A stretch of 64,000 nucleotides of DNA from Typha latifolia (GCA_019914945.1 CM034109.1:10346479-10410478); one strand, 5' to 3'; positions 25,201 to 38,300 are shown, counted from the stretch's first letter. The notes: generated from the letters alone by a model not told the origin. Made by a program: numbers and translations.

Positions 25201-27644
25201 TGAACGACAATGATGTCTGGAGCCCTACTACAACAGATTTATTGAGCATATGGAATGACAACTCACCTAGTTTGGCTTCACCTAGATCTGGCACTTGCTT
25301 GAAATTGTGGCCAGAAAGTTTCTTCCAGAATGGATTTGTTGTTGCCTCTAAGAAGCCTCGAACTCGGGTTTCGTATTTGTCACAAGATGGGTTTCAGCAT
25401 CGTGGTTCAAGTCAACAAATTCATCATAGGAAGCGCCAATTCTGTAAGAAAATTAAAATCAATAGTGCTGAGAAGCTACCTTGCGGTTCTGAAGATCCTG
25501 CAAGCTATTTAGAATCATTGGCATGTTCTGCGAATGTTCTGGTTACATTGGGGGACAGATGCTGGAGAGAAATTGGGGCACTGGTTGCACTTGACTCTCA
25601 TGATCAAAAGGACTGGTGGATATCAGTGAAGCTTTCTGGAATTACTAAATACGTGCATAAAGCATACCAGTTTCTGCAGCCTGGAATTTCAAATCGCTTT
25701 ACTCATGCTATGATGTGGAAAGGGGGGAAGGAATGGATGTTGGAGTTCAGTGACAGGACCCAATGGTCACAGTTCAAAATTATACATGAACAGTGCTACA
25801 ATAGGAACCTTAGAGCAGCTTCTCTAAAAAATATTCCTATCCCTGGCGTCCGCTTGATTGATGATGCTGATGAGGTAATTGCTGAAGTTCCTTTCACTTG
25901 CAATCCATTGAATTATCAACTACAGGATGGAACTGAGGTTGATAGGGCTTTGGATCCATCTCACGTATTATATGATATGGACAGTGATGATGAGGAATGG
26001 ACTAAAAATATTAATAGTTCTTCAGATGCTGAGATTACTGATGATATGTTTGAGAGGGCGATGGACATGTTTGAGAAAGTTGCATATTTAAAAAACTGTG
26101 ACCAGTTCACCACTGCTGAATTAGAGGAATTGATGGTTGAGTTTGGTCCGATGGGCATCATTAAAGCTATATATGACCATTGGCGTCAAAAGAGGCAGAA
26201 GAAGGGTTTACCTCTGATTCGACAACTTCAGGTGAATGTTTATCTATATTGCGTTCTGTTGTATAAGTTCCTTCAACCTTCTGGTATTGATTTTACATTT
26301 TCATGAGTTGCATAAACTAAGACACTAATCTTTTCAGTTAAGCAACTATTTTTACAGTAAGAATGACTTTCCTTCCATAGTTCCATAAACTTCATTTTTT
26401 TTCTGGGTTAAGTAGTTCCTTTAAGATAAATTATAAACTTAACACAGCCAGTATTTGCAAATGTTGATTTGAACTAAATGATCTACTCGGACTTTTTTCT
26501 CATAGTTTAACAATATGTAACTGAAGTTGATGTAGCAGACTCTTTTTACGCATTTTGGCTTTCATTTACATATTTTTGGGGCCATGCACGGAAAAAATAA
26601 TTACTCTATAATCCTGTTTGTTGCTTTTAATGTGCACTTTTGAACCTTGTAAGTTTTGTTCAAAATTGAGGTGTTATTATTTTAGAGTCAAACTTCTATT
26701 ATCTTATCTTACCCGACCTCTTATTCTTTTTTTGCTTTGCTTGGGTCAGCCTGCACTATGGGAAAATTACCAGAAGCAGTTAAGAGATTGGGAATTGGGT
26801 ACTACTAAGATTCAGGGATCATCAGATTTGGGTTTGGAAAGGACTTGTCCTGTAGAAAAACCTCCCATGTTTGCTTTTTGCTTGAGGCCACGGGGACTGG
26901 AAGTACCTAACAAAGGTTCAAAACAGAGATCTCATAAGAAGTTCATGTTCACTAATCATCATTATTCTACTGCAAGAGAACCGGATGCACTCTATGTTTT
27001 TGGTACATCTCCATCTTTGATATCTTGATATAGATGTTTTTACTGCCCCTTGTATTTGAGATGGTGTCTTACTAACGCTTCTGTGTGTATCAGCCCAAAA
27101 ATCCAATGACCTTCAAGCTGGAGGCGAGAAGGGTTTACTTTCTGTTTCAAACCATGAACTGTCTTATTCCCCTCGCTTTAATCAGTATTCGTCTAGTTTC
27201 TCACCAAGAGATTCTCCGAGGATAGGAATGATATCAGCGACAGCCAACAGATCATATAGAAGTTGGCATCGGAAACTAAAGAATGATGCGGAATATAGCA
27301 CGTTGCTGTCCCCAAGGAATTCTTCCTTTCTGTCATACTCATACGATGGAAAACAGGAGAACAATAGACCTCGGTGGAGTAATGATAGCAGTGACTGGCC
27401 TGACACAAAGAAATCACAGCCTCATGGGCTTCAGAGCCGAAGGGCTGATATCAATGAGTTCAGACTGCGCGACGCAGCAAGTGCAGCTCAGCATGCATCA
27501 AATATGGCCAAGTTAAAGAGGGAGAAAGCTCAGTGGTTGTTGCACAAGGCTGATCTTGCCCTCGACAAGGCAGTATATGCTCTTATGATTGCGGAGGCAA
27601 TAGAAGCATCTGAGAAGGATGTAGTGTGCAATGGGTCATCATGA
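22258..27644 (+). CDS. EPCR: Enhancer-of-Polycomb-related protein with Tudor-like domain (EPCR type)
   Basis: Four coding exons (22258-24615, 25035-26231, 26750-27002, 27094-27644) encode 1,452 residues. The N-terminal 350 residues are basic and disordered, with many KKSRR/RKRKK nuclear-localisation-like clusters, starting with KKSRRLLLQSSYVEKS, which resembles plant EPC-related proteins. A Tudor-like module follows at about 364-425 (IRIFWPLDKSWYFGVVKEYD, then LIKYDGREEEWINL). The Enhancer of Polycomb-like region spans about 1068-1270, with VPFTCNPLNYQL, ALDPSHVLYDMDSDDEEW, ELMVEFGPM, ALWENYQKQLRDWE and FAFCLRPRGLE. In Arabidopsis the EPCR1/2 proteins with this architecture belong to the PEAT complex (PWWP-EPCR-ARID-TRB), which affects histone acetylation and heterochromatin silencing. 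Exons 1 and 2 both run in frame into their introns, so retention of intron 1 would add three codons and stop. Confidence 0.93.
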
Positions 27645-30179
27645 CTGAGTTTCAGATTATGTTGGAAGAATACTATAGTAGATGGGATCATCTGCGGCGC
27701 CTCTTAGTTGTTAATATTTACAGTGAATTTCCACTATAAGTCTTAGTTCTCAGACTTGCAATATCAGAGAAGTCAATCTTGAAGATTTCGCCAGAGTTGA
27801 TTCGAAAGTTTTGGCTTTCCTGCTGTAGCGTATCTCCACTTACTATTGTACACAATTCAGGAGATGGTCTGTAACTCCTTGATTCTTTTAACTTACACCA
27901 TGTACAGTTTCTTCATGTTCTTCTGTTTCTTTCTTTCTTTCTTTTTCCTTTTTCTTTTCCTTTTGTTATTGCAAAAGTTTGCCAATGATGCTTCATTCGG
28001 CTGCAAATAGTAATGAGGAGTTCAGGGTTTCATATCTAATCACCTTCTGATGCTTGCCTGAAGAGTTAGACTGGTATAAATGTAGGCAAATGTATAGCTG
28101 AAGCTTTTAGATTTTATTATATGAATAACTGTATTTATATAGCATCTTATGTGGGTTAACTATGTGCATAACTTCTTATCAAAGTGTATTGGAGCAATTC
28201 ACCATGAGCTGGAGATTCTTCTGAACAAATAGTTCCTCCCATATTGTACCAACGCCAAAATGAGGAAAAGATATCACAGTTTTGGAACTGTTATTTCTTG
28301 CTGATCCAAAGAATAAACTAGATTCTCGTTCAAGTTTGTATTGCCAACATTAGCTATTCTATATATCCAGAGTGGCCAAGATCATAAACTGGATGTGATA
28401 AAGCACCTATCATTCAATCCATCACAGAGCAGGGATAGAAATCCAGAAGGTATTACACTAAATTATAAGTACGTGGAATACAATTCTGATAGCATCTTGC
28501 TGGAATCAGAAGTAGATACGAATTATTACTAGAAGATAATAAAAAAGTTACAACCGCGAGTGTGAATTTAAGTTCTTTACAAGTAATTCATGGGATATAG
28601 TGCAATTTAAGTTCTTTACAAGTAATTCATGGGATATAGTGCTCCACGAGGAGAAGCTAACAGCATGCCTCCATATCGAACAATTACGATCCTGCAATGA
28701 TCATAAAGTGTTTATGTTACCAAATTACTGAAGTATACCAACCAGAAAAATAACATGCACTCATTTCATATTTATAACCACCAAGAATATTCCAAATTAT
28801 CTCATCTAGGGGCCTTATTTTTCCTGTGAAATTTGTTTGCTTAAATATACACTAGAATTATTGAATGTTGGGCAGAGTATATATGCAAGCAATCAGAAAC
28901 CGCATGTCACATGATACTTCAACAACTAGCTTTAGTTTCTAAACAATCAAGCAATCAGTTAAGGAACAGTGTCGAGTTGTTTATAAAATATATCTAGCTT
29001 TAGTTTCTAGCTACCATTATTGTTATAGTATTTAAATAGTATTTAAATAATTACCTACGGACTAAATCCCGCCAATCACATAGGATTTTCCTCATATAAT
29101 ACTTACTAGAATAAGTATTCTCTTCAGATTGAAAGTTCAAAGATCATTAAGATATACCATATGAGAGAACAGAACACTGTGAATAGAATATTATAAGATC
29201 TGCAAACTGAGTGCAAAATAAGAAAAAGAACAGCTTTGAGGATGTCTAAATGTACAAAGATGTAAAGGGACAAATGAGTTTTCACAAGAATCGGTGAAAA
29301 AGCATCAAACTTTCTTTAGCTATACAATTATCCTAAACAAAAACTTATACTACAGACTTCAATTTCAGCGTTTGTGCGACTTGAAATTCCTCCGGAATGC
29401 AATTTGACATGTACTTATGATCATTCCAGATAGGTTTACTCTTTCTAAAGCTTCTTTCATGTAAGAACCTCAGTCTATAAGAGATTAACGGAATATATAT
29501 GCAACGCATCATCGCAACTTTAATCAAAAGAGGACATCGTTGTTGCAACAAAGTAAACAAAAAGTAGCAGACATCTTACCCTTACTATCAATTGATCTAA
29601 AGAAATCATATAATGCTTCACATTCAGTTGTAAGCTTGATGATGCTCATTTTATATTAACCTAGCTGAGCTGGATCCTCATAGTTAAGGTCTAAATTAAT
29701 TTTAAGTCAAACCTTATATGCATTACATTAAAGTAGATGATATTTATACGTAACACATATTCCATAAGTGAAGAGATTATTTGAATGTATATACCTAATC
29801 TGCGCTAATATTTCATTTTCTGCATTCCAAATTATGATCTAATGGCTTGCTTGGTCAAATTTCAAACCGAACTTGATCACACACAAGCTCTCACCAAACT
29901 CAGCCGCCCTGTACCTAAGGAAGACCTCGAAAACTCAATCCATTCCCAAAGATGTAAAAGAATAGAGCAACTCAAACCAAAGCACAAAATAAAAATTCCC
30001 AAAAGACATTGGTCTCATCGGATAACAATCACGAACCCATAATTTATAACCAAATCTAAAACAAGTAGATAAACGAATTGAGACCACACAAAAAAAAGTT
30101 CAATAAACAACAAATTTAACCGAATTTCAACAAAAAAAAGAAGAAGCGAGATTCAACCACCGGGACAACTTAGATTACC
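27645..30179. other. Convergent intergenic region between EPCR and DUF538 genes
   Basis: The first 400-500 bases are the EPCR 3'UTR. On the minus strand the DUF538 stop codon is followed at once by a donor-like site (tgag|gtaatc, 30175), and acceptor-like sites occur at 28695 and elsewhere, so part of this stretch may be a 3'UTR intron of that gene. No other coding region is recognised; the interior is AT-rich. Confidence 0.45.
28565..28642 (+). repeat. Perfect 39-bp tandem duplication
   Basis: The 39-base unit starting aatttaagttctttacaagt occurs twice back to back (28565-28603 and 28604-28642) without visible mismatches, which implies a recent duplication. Confidence 0.92.
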
Positions 30180-30650
30180 TCAAGAAGCGGCCTTTTTAGG
30201 GTTGCGGTTCTCGCAATCGGGAATCTCATCAAAATTCTTGGATGCGTACTTCGCTGACGCAACGCCGACCTCGAACACGAGGTTTTCTCCCGAGGATCGT
30301 ATCCCGCTGATGGACCACCAGCGGAAGAAAGCCCTGACCCTGATCCCGTCGAGATCGGAGATCCGACGTTCGACGAGCTTCCCAGTGATCCTCTCGGAGT
30401 AGGAGGCGAGGTAGTTGTCGGGAGGGAGGGTGATCCTGCAGTGCCCGTCGAGGTCAACGGCGAAGTCGCCGGAGGTGCGGTTGAGGGAGTAGCGCAGGAC
30501 GTTGGTCGGGAGGAGGCCGACCGGGAAGCCGCTCTCTTTGAGTTCGTCGTAGGCTGTAGTAGGGCTAGGGTTAGGGTCTTGGGAAAGGGAGAGGATGGGA
30601 GAGGAGAGTGAGAGGAGCGATACGACGAGGAGGAGAAGGATTTTGGCCAT
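30180..30650 (-). CDS. Secreted DUF538 family protein
   Basis: A single exon encodes 156 residues from the ATG at 30650. An in-frame ATG 26 codons upstream would bury the signal peptide, so I prefer MAKILLLLVVSLLSLSS, a clear secretory signal. The mature protein carries DUF538 hallmarks: AYDELKESGFPVGLLP, then FAVDLDGHCRI, ITGKLVERRISDLDGI and FEVGVASAKYASKNFDEIP. The family is widespread in plants, stress- and defence-associated, and reported to have chlorophyll-binding or hydrolytic properties and to resemble bactericidal/permeability proteins structurally; the true function is unsettled. The CDS is GC-rich compared with its flanks. A GGTAAT donor directly after the stop suggests a 3'UTR intron. 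Confidence 0.9.
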   Translation of the reverse strand: MAKILLLLVVSLLSLSSPILSLSQDPNPSPTTAYDELKESGFPVGLLPTNVLRYSLNRTSGDFAVDLDGHCRITLPPDNYLASYSERITGKLVERRISDLDGIRVRAFFRWWSISGIRSSGENLVFEVGVASAKYASKNFDEIPDCENRNPKKAAS

Positions 30651-32067
30651 GCTTGCGCCAAAAAGAATTGGATTTGGGAGAAGATAACAAAGACTCGTTA
30701 TCTTAAAGCGGCGGTTTGATAAATTCACACCGTCTTTTCATAAAGAAGTACGTCTGAATACTTTTTTTTCTTGGATGCATTTTGCATCTGCATTCCTGAA
30801 ACTTAGCATATTTACATTAAACTCCCCACATCCCAAAGGCTACCATCTATAGAATAAAAATTTGCAAATAGACCCCTTAAATAATATGCTTACTTCCATG
30901 TTATTGGTCTAAATTACCTCACAGTTGCTTACTAAATCATGCTTCTTGATCCCATCAGAAGTTTACAAAAGTCATCTTTGCTTAAAAAACGATTCATTTT
31001 GAAATCAAATCACACAGAAAAGCGGTGTAGATTGTAATTATAAATAATTACAAGGGTTTATAAGTAAAATTTCGTCTCGATGTATAATCATGAAAGACAT
31101 GGATGAAATATCATTAGACAAAGTCATCTTCTCCTATTCACTACCTGGACGTAAGAAAGCTACCCAAAAATTTGACTTTTAACTCGTGGGGGAGTCAGGC
31201 GTTACACGTGGCTATCAGAAAACCAAATGTGTCGCTCTCTCTAACGTTTATAGCGTTTGGCTACGGATAAAAGGAGCACTCGTGGAAACTACCCAATAAT
31301 TCCCCCCAGAACTCCTTTGATGGAAGACTATAATTTCATCTAGTTTGGAGGACTTGGTCGAAAAAGAACACCTTTCTTCCTCATTTAAATTTTGACACTT
31401 ATTTCGCTTTCATGTAAGCTTGGATTTTGGCTGTTCCTGTGGGCACAAAGATATCGTGTTCTGTCGTCTTATAATAACGACAGAGGTTATGAATTTAATT
31501 ACTCCAGTAATGGTTGATATTAGAGTTGATATCAGTTTTTCAAAGCTATTGGTGTTAATGGTTGTCCTTCATTGGTCAAAGGATTTTAATTATCTAAGGA
31601 AACAGGGGACCTTAGCTACAGTTGGAGACATCAACCTTACACGCCATGTGAGCTTGTCATAGTGGGGATTTAGTGCTCTTGGAATCATAGTACTATCGGT
31701 AATTCAAGGTAAGAAGATTAACAAATGAAGCATATGGAGTTGCATGGTAGGAAGGGGGCAAACTTACTATCTAAGAGTTAGTGGTTGACATTGTAAGATG
31801 GACTTTGGATGCCATTCACTTCAAATAAGATGCCTTTCTCCTAATACTTGGTTCTTTTTTGCAATTAGACTCAGTTACAAATGGAAATGGAGAACAATGT
31901 GAAAGAGGTATCTAGTTATCCTTATTCATAGAGAGTAGTAAAGATGACAAGATCTTTCATCAGTATGAAACCAGTGACATAGAGGGAACTGTCATAATAA
32001 TCTTTCAGCAGCACTCTTGGTAGGTATCTTGATGCCTTCAAGCTTAAATCTCTTGGTTCAGGCTAGT
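30651..32067. other. Intergenic region between DUF538 and the HMA gene
   Basis: The first part is the DUF538 promoter. An open frame at 31420-31662 encodes nothing I recognise and does not begin with ATG. The last few hundred bases are the probable 3' flank of the HMA gene. Nothing else is supported. Confidence 0.5.
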
Positions 32068-32847
32068 TCAAGGAGTCTTCCATAACTCTGCAAACTTCAC
32101 CTTAGAAACCCTTTCCAAGACTTCAGATGGAGTAATGTCTCCAATTACAACTACCTTCTTGCTCTCCAAGCTTACTTCAACTGAGGTCACTCCTATCAGT
32201 GTTAAAAGAATAAAGTAACAGAGTAATCAAGAGAAAGATAGAGAAGAGAGAAGTTGGCCTACAGATAGTTATTAAGAAAATGATTTCAAGCTCCAAATCT
32301 ACATGATTAATTTCACAAACCTTATTTCTCAATTTGTACTCTTAAGTCTAGTTAACAGATTAGCCTTGATAGTAACAAGTACTTGGTAAAAGACAATCTA
32401 CAAGCATTTGTATAGAAACTTAGCAGTCATTCAGAGAGCCAAACTCTTCTCATACCTTCCATCTTTGAAATGTGCTTCTGGACTTTCCTTGCACAGCCAT
32501 TGCAATGCATGGACACCCTCAGAATCACAGTCTTCCTTGTATGAAGAATTCATAAAATTATACTTGATATTTGATCACATTAATCTAGTTGGCTCTTTAG
32601 AACATAGAAGCAAAACAAAGACTAAACGAATCTTCACAAATATCACCTTTGGCTCCAGATGAAAAGCCAGTGTCTTGGTACCATCAACAATGTCTCTAAG
32701 CTTTAGCATCTGATCCAAATGGCTTCTCAACAAAGCCTTCCTCTCAATGTATTCATCTTCTTCCAGAGGACTAAAACAAGTACAAGAACATGGAGAGATG
32801 GGAAGAGAGAGGAAATCTAAAACTCTATCAAGGCCCAGCCTACCCAT
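32068..32847 (-). CDS. Small heavy-metal-associated (HMA) domain protein, NaKR/HIPP-like
   Basis: Three short exons (32647-32847, 32456-32531, 32068-32192) join in phase to encode 133 residues; no single open frame shows the whole gene. Exon 1 starts MGRLGLDRVLDFLSLP, a segment found at the start of a plant HMA subgroup. Exon 2 begins the HMA fold with the metal-binding loop MHCNGCARKVQ (Cys77 and Cys80). Exon 3 supplies the second half, GVTSVEVSLESKKVVVIGD to EVLERVSKVKFAELW. HMA domains bind Cu+, Zn2+ or similar ions. The protein ends WKTP, so the C-terminal CaaX isoprenylation box that defines HIPPs is absent; sodium-potassium-root-defective (NaKR)-like proteins are the closest group. It is likely a soluble metal-binding or phloem-type protein. 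Confidence 0.92.
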
Positions 32848-32909
32848 TTGTTCTAATGCTATATATGTAGATTACAAGGGAATGAACAACTTAAAAGTAG
32901 CCAAAGTCC

Positions 32910-32950
32910 TTATATAACCCCTTCTTCTTCTTCTTCTTCTTCTTCTTTTT
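32910..32950 (-). promoter_or_regulatory. TATA box and adjoining (GAA)n tract of the HMA gene
   Basis: On the minus strand a tatataa box (32910-32916) lies 63 nt upstream of the ATG at 32847. Immediately upstream of it is a (GAA)n/(CTT)n microsatellite of about ten units (32921-32950). The repeat is thus inside the core promoter. Confidence 0.65.
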
Positions 32951-35320
32951 TAAGGTAAGGGAAGATCTCCTGAAACACCCACATGTTATCATGTTAAATG
33001 AAGAGGTCAAATTCTAGGGTCCAGAGTGGTTCAACATGTTATAAATTATTGGAATATATTTAACTATTGAGAATTTTAATTACCATCATGAGAGTTTGGA
33101 CTAATCTTAAAGAAGAGCAGGTCAAATTATAGTTGACAAGTTGGAGACATGTCAGAATGTGCTAAAGGTAGTGTTCAACAACCAAAGAGAAGTCTCCAAG
33201 TTGCAGTTTTGGATCTACCCAATGGCTTAGTGCTGCAGAAATTATAACTACCTTTCAAAGGAGAAAATGTGAGTAATTTACTGATCATTGTAGCATCGTC
33301 ATAATACAGTAAAATATTTTAGGTTAGTGAATAGTGTTCTAATTAATCATAGAAATGAATCCAATGGATTTAAGCATACATAAATAAACAAACCTAAGAC
33401 ATGATTAAAGATCCGAAAGTTAGAAACAACTAATGCTTGGTGGCTGACTGGGTGGTGAGCATCAAGTCCAATTTAATTATCATGTGTGCCACTTGATTCC
33501 TCAACAGTTTGAAAGGTCAGAGGTGTAACTGTGCAAGCGTCAGGCTTGCCCTTTTTAACATTAATGGTTGGATAACTCTTGGCCTCTTGGGATTTATAGT
33601 GTTAATGGTTATCGATAACATTAATTATAGTGTTAATGGCTATAATTATGCCAGCACAAGGTGGTCCATAAGTTGCGGTTGTACCTCTTCCCGTTTGATT
33701 AATAATACTATCTTCTCTTTTCTTTTTTTGTTTTTTGAGAAAAAAGCACAATGTGGATCTTGGAGGAGATTAGGGAAATTTGCAATAAATAAGTACATAA
33801 ATAAAATTCTCATATTATGGACTTCGAAAATTAGATAACTATACTTTTCTATAATTACTAAAGTACCCTTCACAAGTTTTACATTAACGTGAGCTCATTC
33901 GCAAATTATGAATTTATCAGAAAAAAATACTACTTAGAGTATAGATACATCTTTTATAGTTAAATTAATCCAAAGTTTTAATGGATATTTTGATAAAAGA
34001 TGACCTTTTTTTTCAAAAGATATATAAGATAAATTTGTTTTATTGTTGCTGTTCCAAATATCTATAGATTATTACATCAAAGCTCTAATGGGTAAGTTCC
34101 CTGTGAAGGACAAGGTTGGAAATCTCTGGTGATTGAGAGATGACAGCAAAGAAGATGCCTGTTTCATATATTACAAGCTGTTGATAACGAGTGGAATTTC
34201 TTTCAAACTATCACTCACATTTCTTTAGAACGATCAATAGCAAAGCATCATGACACAGAACCCAGTTGAGTTACCAAATAACATTGAAGTGATGAACCTG
34301 GACTAAAATGACACCCCGGTAGAATATGCAGTTCCACCCAACAAGGTGAAAACTACGCAAACCACTGAAAAGGAAGCTACAAAATGAACCGCTAATAAAC
34401 CAAATTATATCTTCAGGCCTTCGTCAATTAACAAGAACTCGCAAGAACTCCATGACTAAGCAATATCTGCAAATAAAAAACCCAGCCAATCAAATGGCGT
34501 TTCGACACAGGTAATCAGCTTTCAAGCTATATAAACATAGTGGGCTCTCCAAAGATAGAGATAATCGAGAAACTCACATAGATTCAAAGAAGAACAACCA
34601 CTCGCCCTGCTGCAAGATGGTCTCCTCAAACAACTACAGCAACCAAATAAGTTATACCTAAAGAAAAAGAAAAAAGTCAACCTCAAGCTACTAGTGAAAC
34701 AAGAAAAATCAGGTAAGACCAATTAAATAAAATCAAGCAATTTGTATATATATATATATATAAGAAGACAATTTACATATGTCGAATACTAATGATCATA
34801 ACAGGAGTGTAGAAGATTCCCATTAATGCAGGACACATATATGAGCTCAGAAACCATGAACAACTGTGCAGTAACTAATTATGTGTGAAGAGAGATACTA
34901 TAGTAGCATTTCATATAAATCATGACAGTCCATGAATACTTCATCAGTAACCTTGCTATGTTCAGTCATTACATGAAGCAACTCCAATTCTAGCAAATCT
35001 TCATATTTCAGTTCATATAGAATTATAGAAAATATCAAAAGCGTGAGCAAAGTGATAAATGCAAATTTGATAAGCGACAGAGACAAAGAATGACGAAAAG
35101 AAATATACCTAACATACTTTGGGACACTAAGCAGCCCAAAGTGCTCCAGGTCAAAAGCTGAAGATCACTAAGGGCTTGACGAATAAGCCTGCAGGTGTAC
35201 GCATAAAGAAGCCATGGCCAAAGAAACAAAGGGAACAGAACGGATGAAGCACGACATCAAGAAAACAACGTACTCAACTTAAGCTGTTTATTCAGATATG
35301 CTCAATCTTATATATGCACT
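32951..35320. other. Intergenic region and probable MLN51 3'UTR with a 3'UTR intron
   Basis: About 34100-35320 is probably MLN51 3'UTR on the minus strand. A donor (ttag|gtatat) at 35108 and a strong acceptor (ggttttttatttgcag, ending at 34467) would remove 642 nt about 210 nt after the stop codon. The part nearer 33 kb has no recognised gene; a short spaced repeat (tatagtgttaatgg) occurs near 33595 and 33628, and a (TA)n tract at 34744-34762. Confidence 0.45.
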
Positions 35321-38300
35321 TCACTGGCCAAAGTTCATTTCTGAGTATCTGGCAAACAAGAAATAAATAAGTTAAAAATAATAACTATATCAAATCAGCT
35401 AAAAGAAATCAAGTGTCATGAAGATACAGAAAAACACACAAATTGAATCAGATAAGGCACTTGACTTGCCTACGAGGCTTGTTCTGCCGCTGCCCAAATT
35501 CCTCATTTACAAGCTCTGCTATATGGACAGGAATTATAGTCAAGTTATTACATTTTTTGTGAAGAAAATAAGTTGAACTAAGATTTTGCTATCAAGTAGT
35601 ACTGTACCAGGTCTAGGTGGTGATTTAGCAGTTTTAATCGTACCAGATTCTCTGTAAGAACAGCAAACAATTGAGTAGATAACTAGTGCATAAAAATGCA
35701 TTAAAAGAAAACATAAATATCAGCTTTCATCCCAGTGAAACTTCTAAAAATTGGTCTGTTTACAAGAAAATAGTCATACAAGGTCTACAAATGTGTAATT
35801 CAAACTTGACAAAGAAGAAACTGAACCAAGGGACAGAGATAGATGAAAGAGGATATGTTGCATAACCTATACCAGACTACCAGAAAAACGACTAAATCAT
35901 AAAAATATACAATCTTTTAGATAGCAATAATTATCAAGATCACTATCGTAATTAAAGGAGAGCTTTCAGAGTTTCAGATAATTTTTGTAAAAATTTATGT
36001 CATAAGTATCATCAGTTTTACAGAGACCAATCCTACAAAAGGATGCTAGTTGCCAACTCAGACAAACAACTTCCTAGAATTAGAAGGCCAATGAAGAGTA
36101 GAGGCTTGAACAGAGAAAAAATAATGAGCCAAAAACTCTTCTTGATGTGATGAAAATACAGAGACAAAGAAAAAAAAAACTAGTCTAGTATAATTAAGGA
36201 AAATAAATAAACAGGATATAATTAAGTGGTAGTCTATTTTCGGGTAACTGAAGAAATAAAACAAGGTGGAAAAGTACTAATTCCCTACATGAGAAAAGAA
36301 CTGACTTAAAGGGAAAAAAAATTATAACAAAGGCCTTTTCAGGAAAGAAGTCATTGTGAAACAGACTACCATAGAAAAGTTTACCTGGAAGAAGCTGATG
36401 AGGATGTATGTCCTGAAGGTCGGGTATAATAGTTACTATCAAGAGCTATGTAGGGTGGACAATAAGATGCTCCTAAACCACCAGCTGCACCTGCCAGTAC
36501 TGGCACCCTACATTCAAAAGGGGAAAGATATCAGCTTAAATAAGATCACCAAAAGTGCTAAAAAGAATAGCTTCATTTATCCCATTTTTTGTGGCGGAAA
36601 ACAACTGTCACAAGTTTATTTGGCAGAAGCAAGATCAATCTGAACTACTCAACTAACTAATCAACTGCAATTAGACCAACAAAGAGAACCAATTCGCGGC
36701 TCAGTCTACCTTGATACCATTAAATAGGTTAAAATCAATTGACCAGTAGTGAATAGAAAAATTATGCACAACCACAAAATTGAAAAGTTGAGAAGCAAGA
36801 CAATAGCCCATCACATGAATTCTACATTAAATATTTCAGACATGGGACTATGCCATCAATAAGCTATTTAATATTTATAATGTGAACAGAAAATACCACT
36901 AAAATTAAGAAGAATCCATTAATAAAAAAATGCTCTGAAACCTTAAACTACCAATCACCCATAATGATTTTTATAAATAATTTTGAGATACTTACCAACC
37001 CATGTCAGAATTGCCAAAACCAAGCTGTGATTGAGCCACATATCCTGGTAGAGCCATACCAACAGCAGGAACCCCTAGACCACCATGATGTTGACCAGCA
37101 AACTGCATAACTGTACCACATAGACATATATAGTCAAAATAAGTTACTTGTTTTCATAAGCAACAGTCCTACAGGTACCTGTTTTGAGAAGCATAAACTT
37201 TTGAGAAAAAATAGTTAATAATTATTTGACCAAACCTGGCAATAATGCAGGAGTGCCAGGAAAACCTTGATCACCGTGTGCAAGGCCCATGACTCCAGAA
37301 GCTCCAATAACCTGAGCTCCACTGTAAAGAAAGGAGCCACTTCCTGTTACTTGATTGTTAAGCTTCCCCTTTCCAACAAGTGGAATCTTAGACTTATTTC
37401 CTGGAGGCGAATCATTCCCTCCATCTTCAGTTAAATTTGCAGACGAAGGTTGTGGAGGTGGCATTGGTTTGCTGCCACTAACAGATCCATGACTCAACTG
37501 CTGGGTTGGCAGCACTGCAGGCCTATTAGGCGTCTGAAATACTTTCTGCTGAACAACCATCATTTGACTTTGTGGGGCTTGAGTTGCAGAAACTCTTGCA
37601 ACTTGGTGATGCAACAATGTGGATTGACTATTTGGAGATCCCCCAAAGTTTGAACCTCTCCCTTGAACATTAGAATTAGAAGATTGATCGGCATTAGTTG
37701 GCGACAATGTAAATCCTGAAGAATGCACTGGAGAACTGGTCGTGGTTTTCACAGAAAATGATCGAAGAGAACTGTCATCATAAGACCTATCGTGCACAAC
37801 AGACTCAACAACTGTTTTTGCTCTTAACATTGGACCAGATTGTGGCATCGGGGAATTGTTCTCCATATGCAAGGAACTTGGACCCTTAGAGCCACGTCCA
37901 ATTTGTGCATCCCTTCTTTGACCAACAGAATTTTCTTGGTTGGATGACCCAGAGGGATAAAATGGCGGTGAAGCGGAATTTAAGCTTGACGCAAATACAT
38001 GCTTTTTCTGGACAACAGGTTCAGGAAGAGCATTTGAAGTCCGGATGGACTGCCTCACTACAGTAGCATTTGAAGTCACTTCCTGAGACTTAGCAAACCT
38101 GAACATATAATCAGATAAATAATAACTATTACTACTAAATCAGGAATAATTTCTATTTTCTTGAATAACACAAGAGATAAGTCTTTACTTACTGTCTGTG
38201 TTTCATTGCCTGACTCTCACGGTTGCTCTTTGCGAGTGGTTCATATCGGCGAGGTCCTCTCCCTCTCACAGTCCTTGGAGCTTGATTTTGATTGTTGCCA

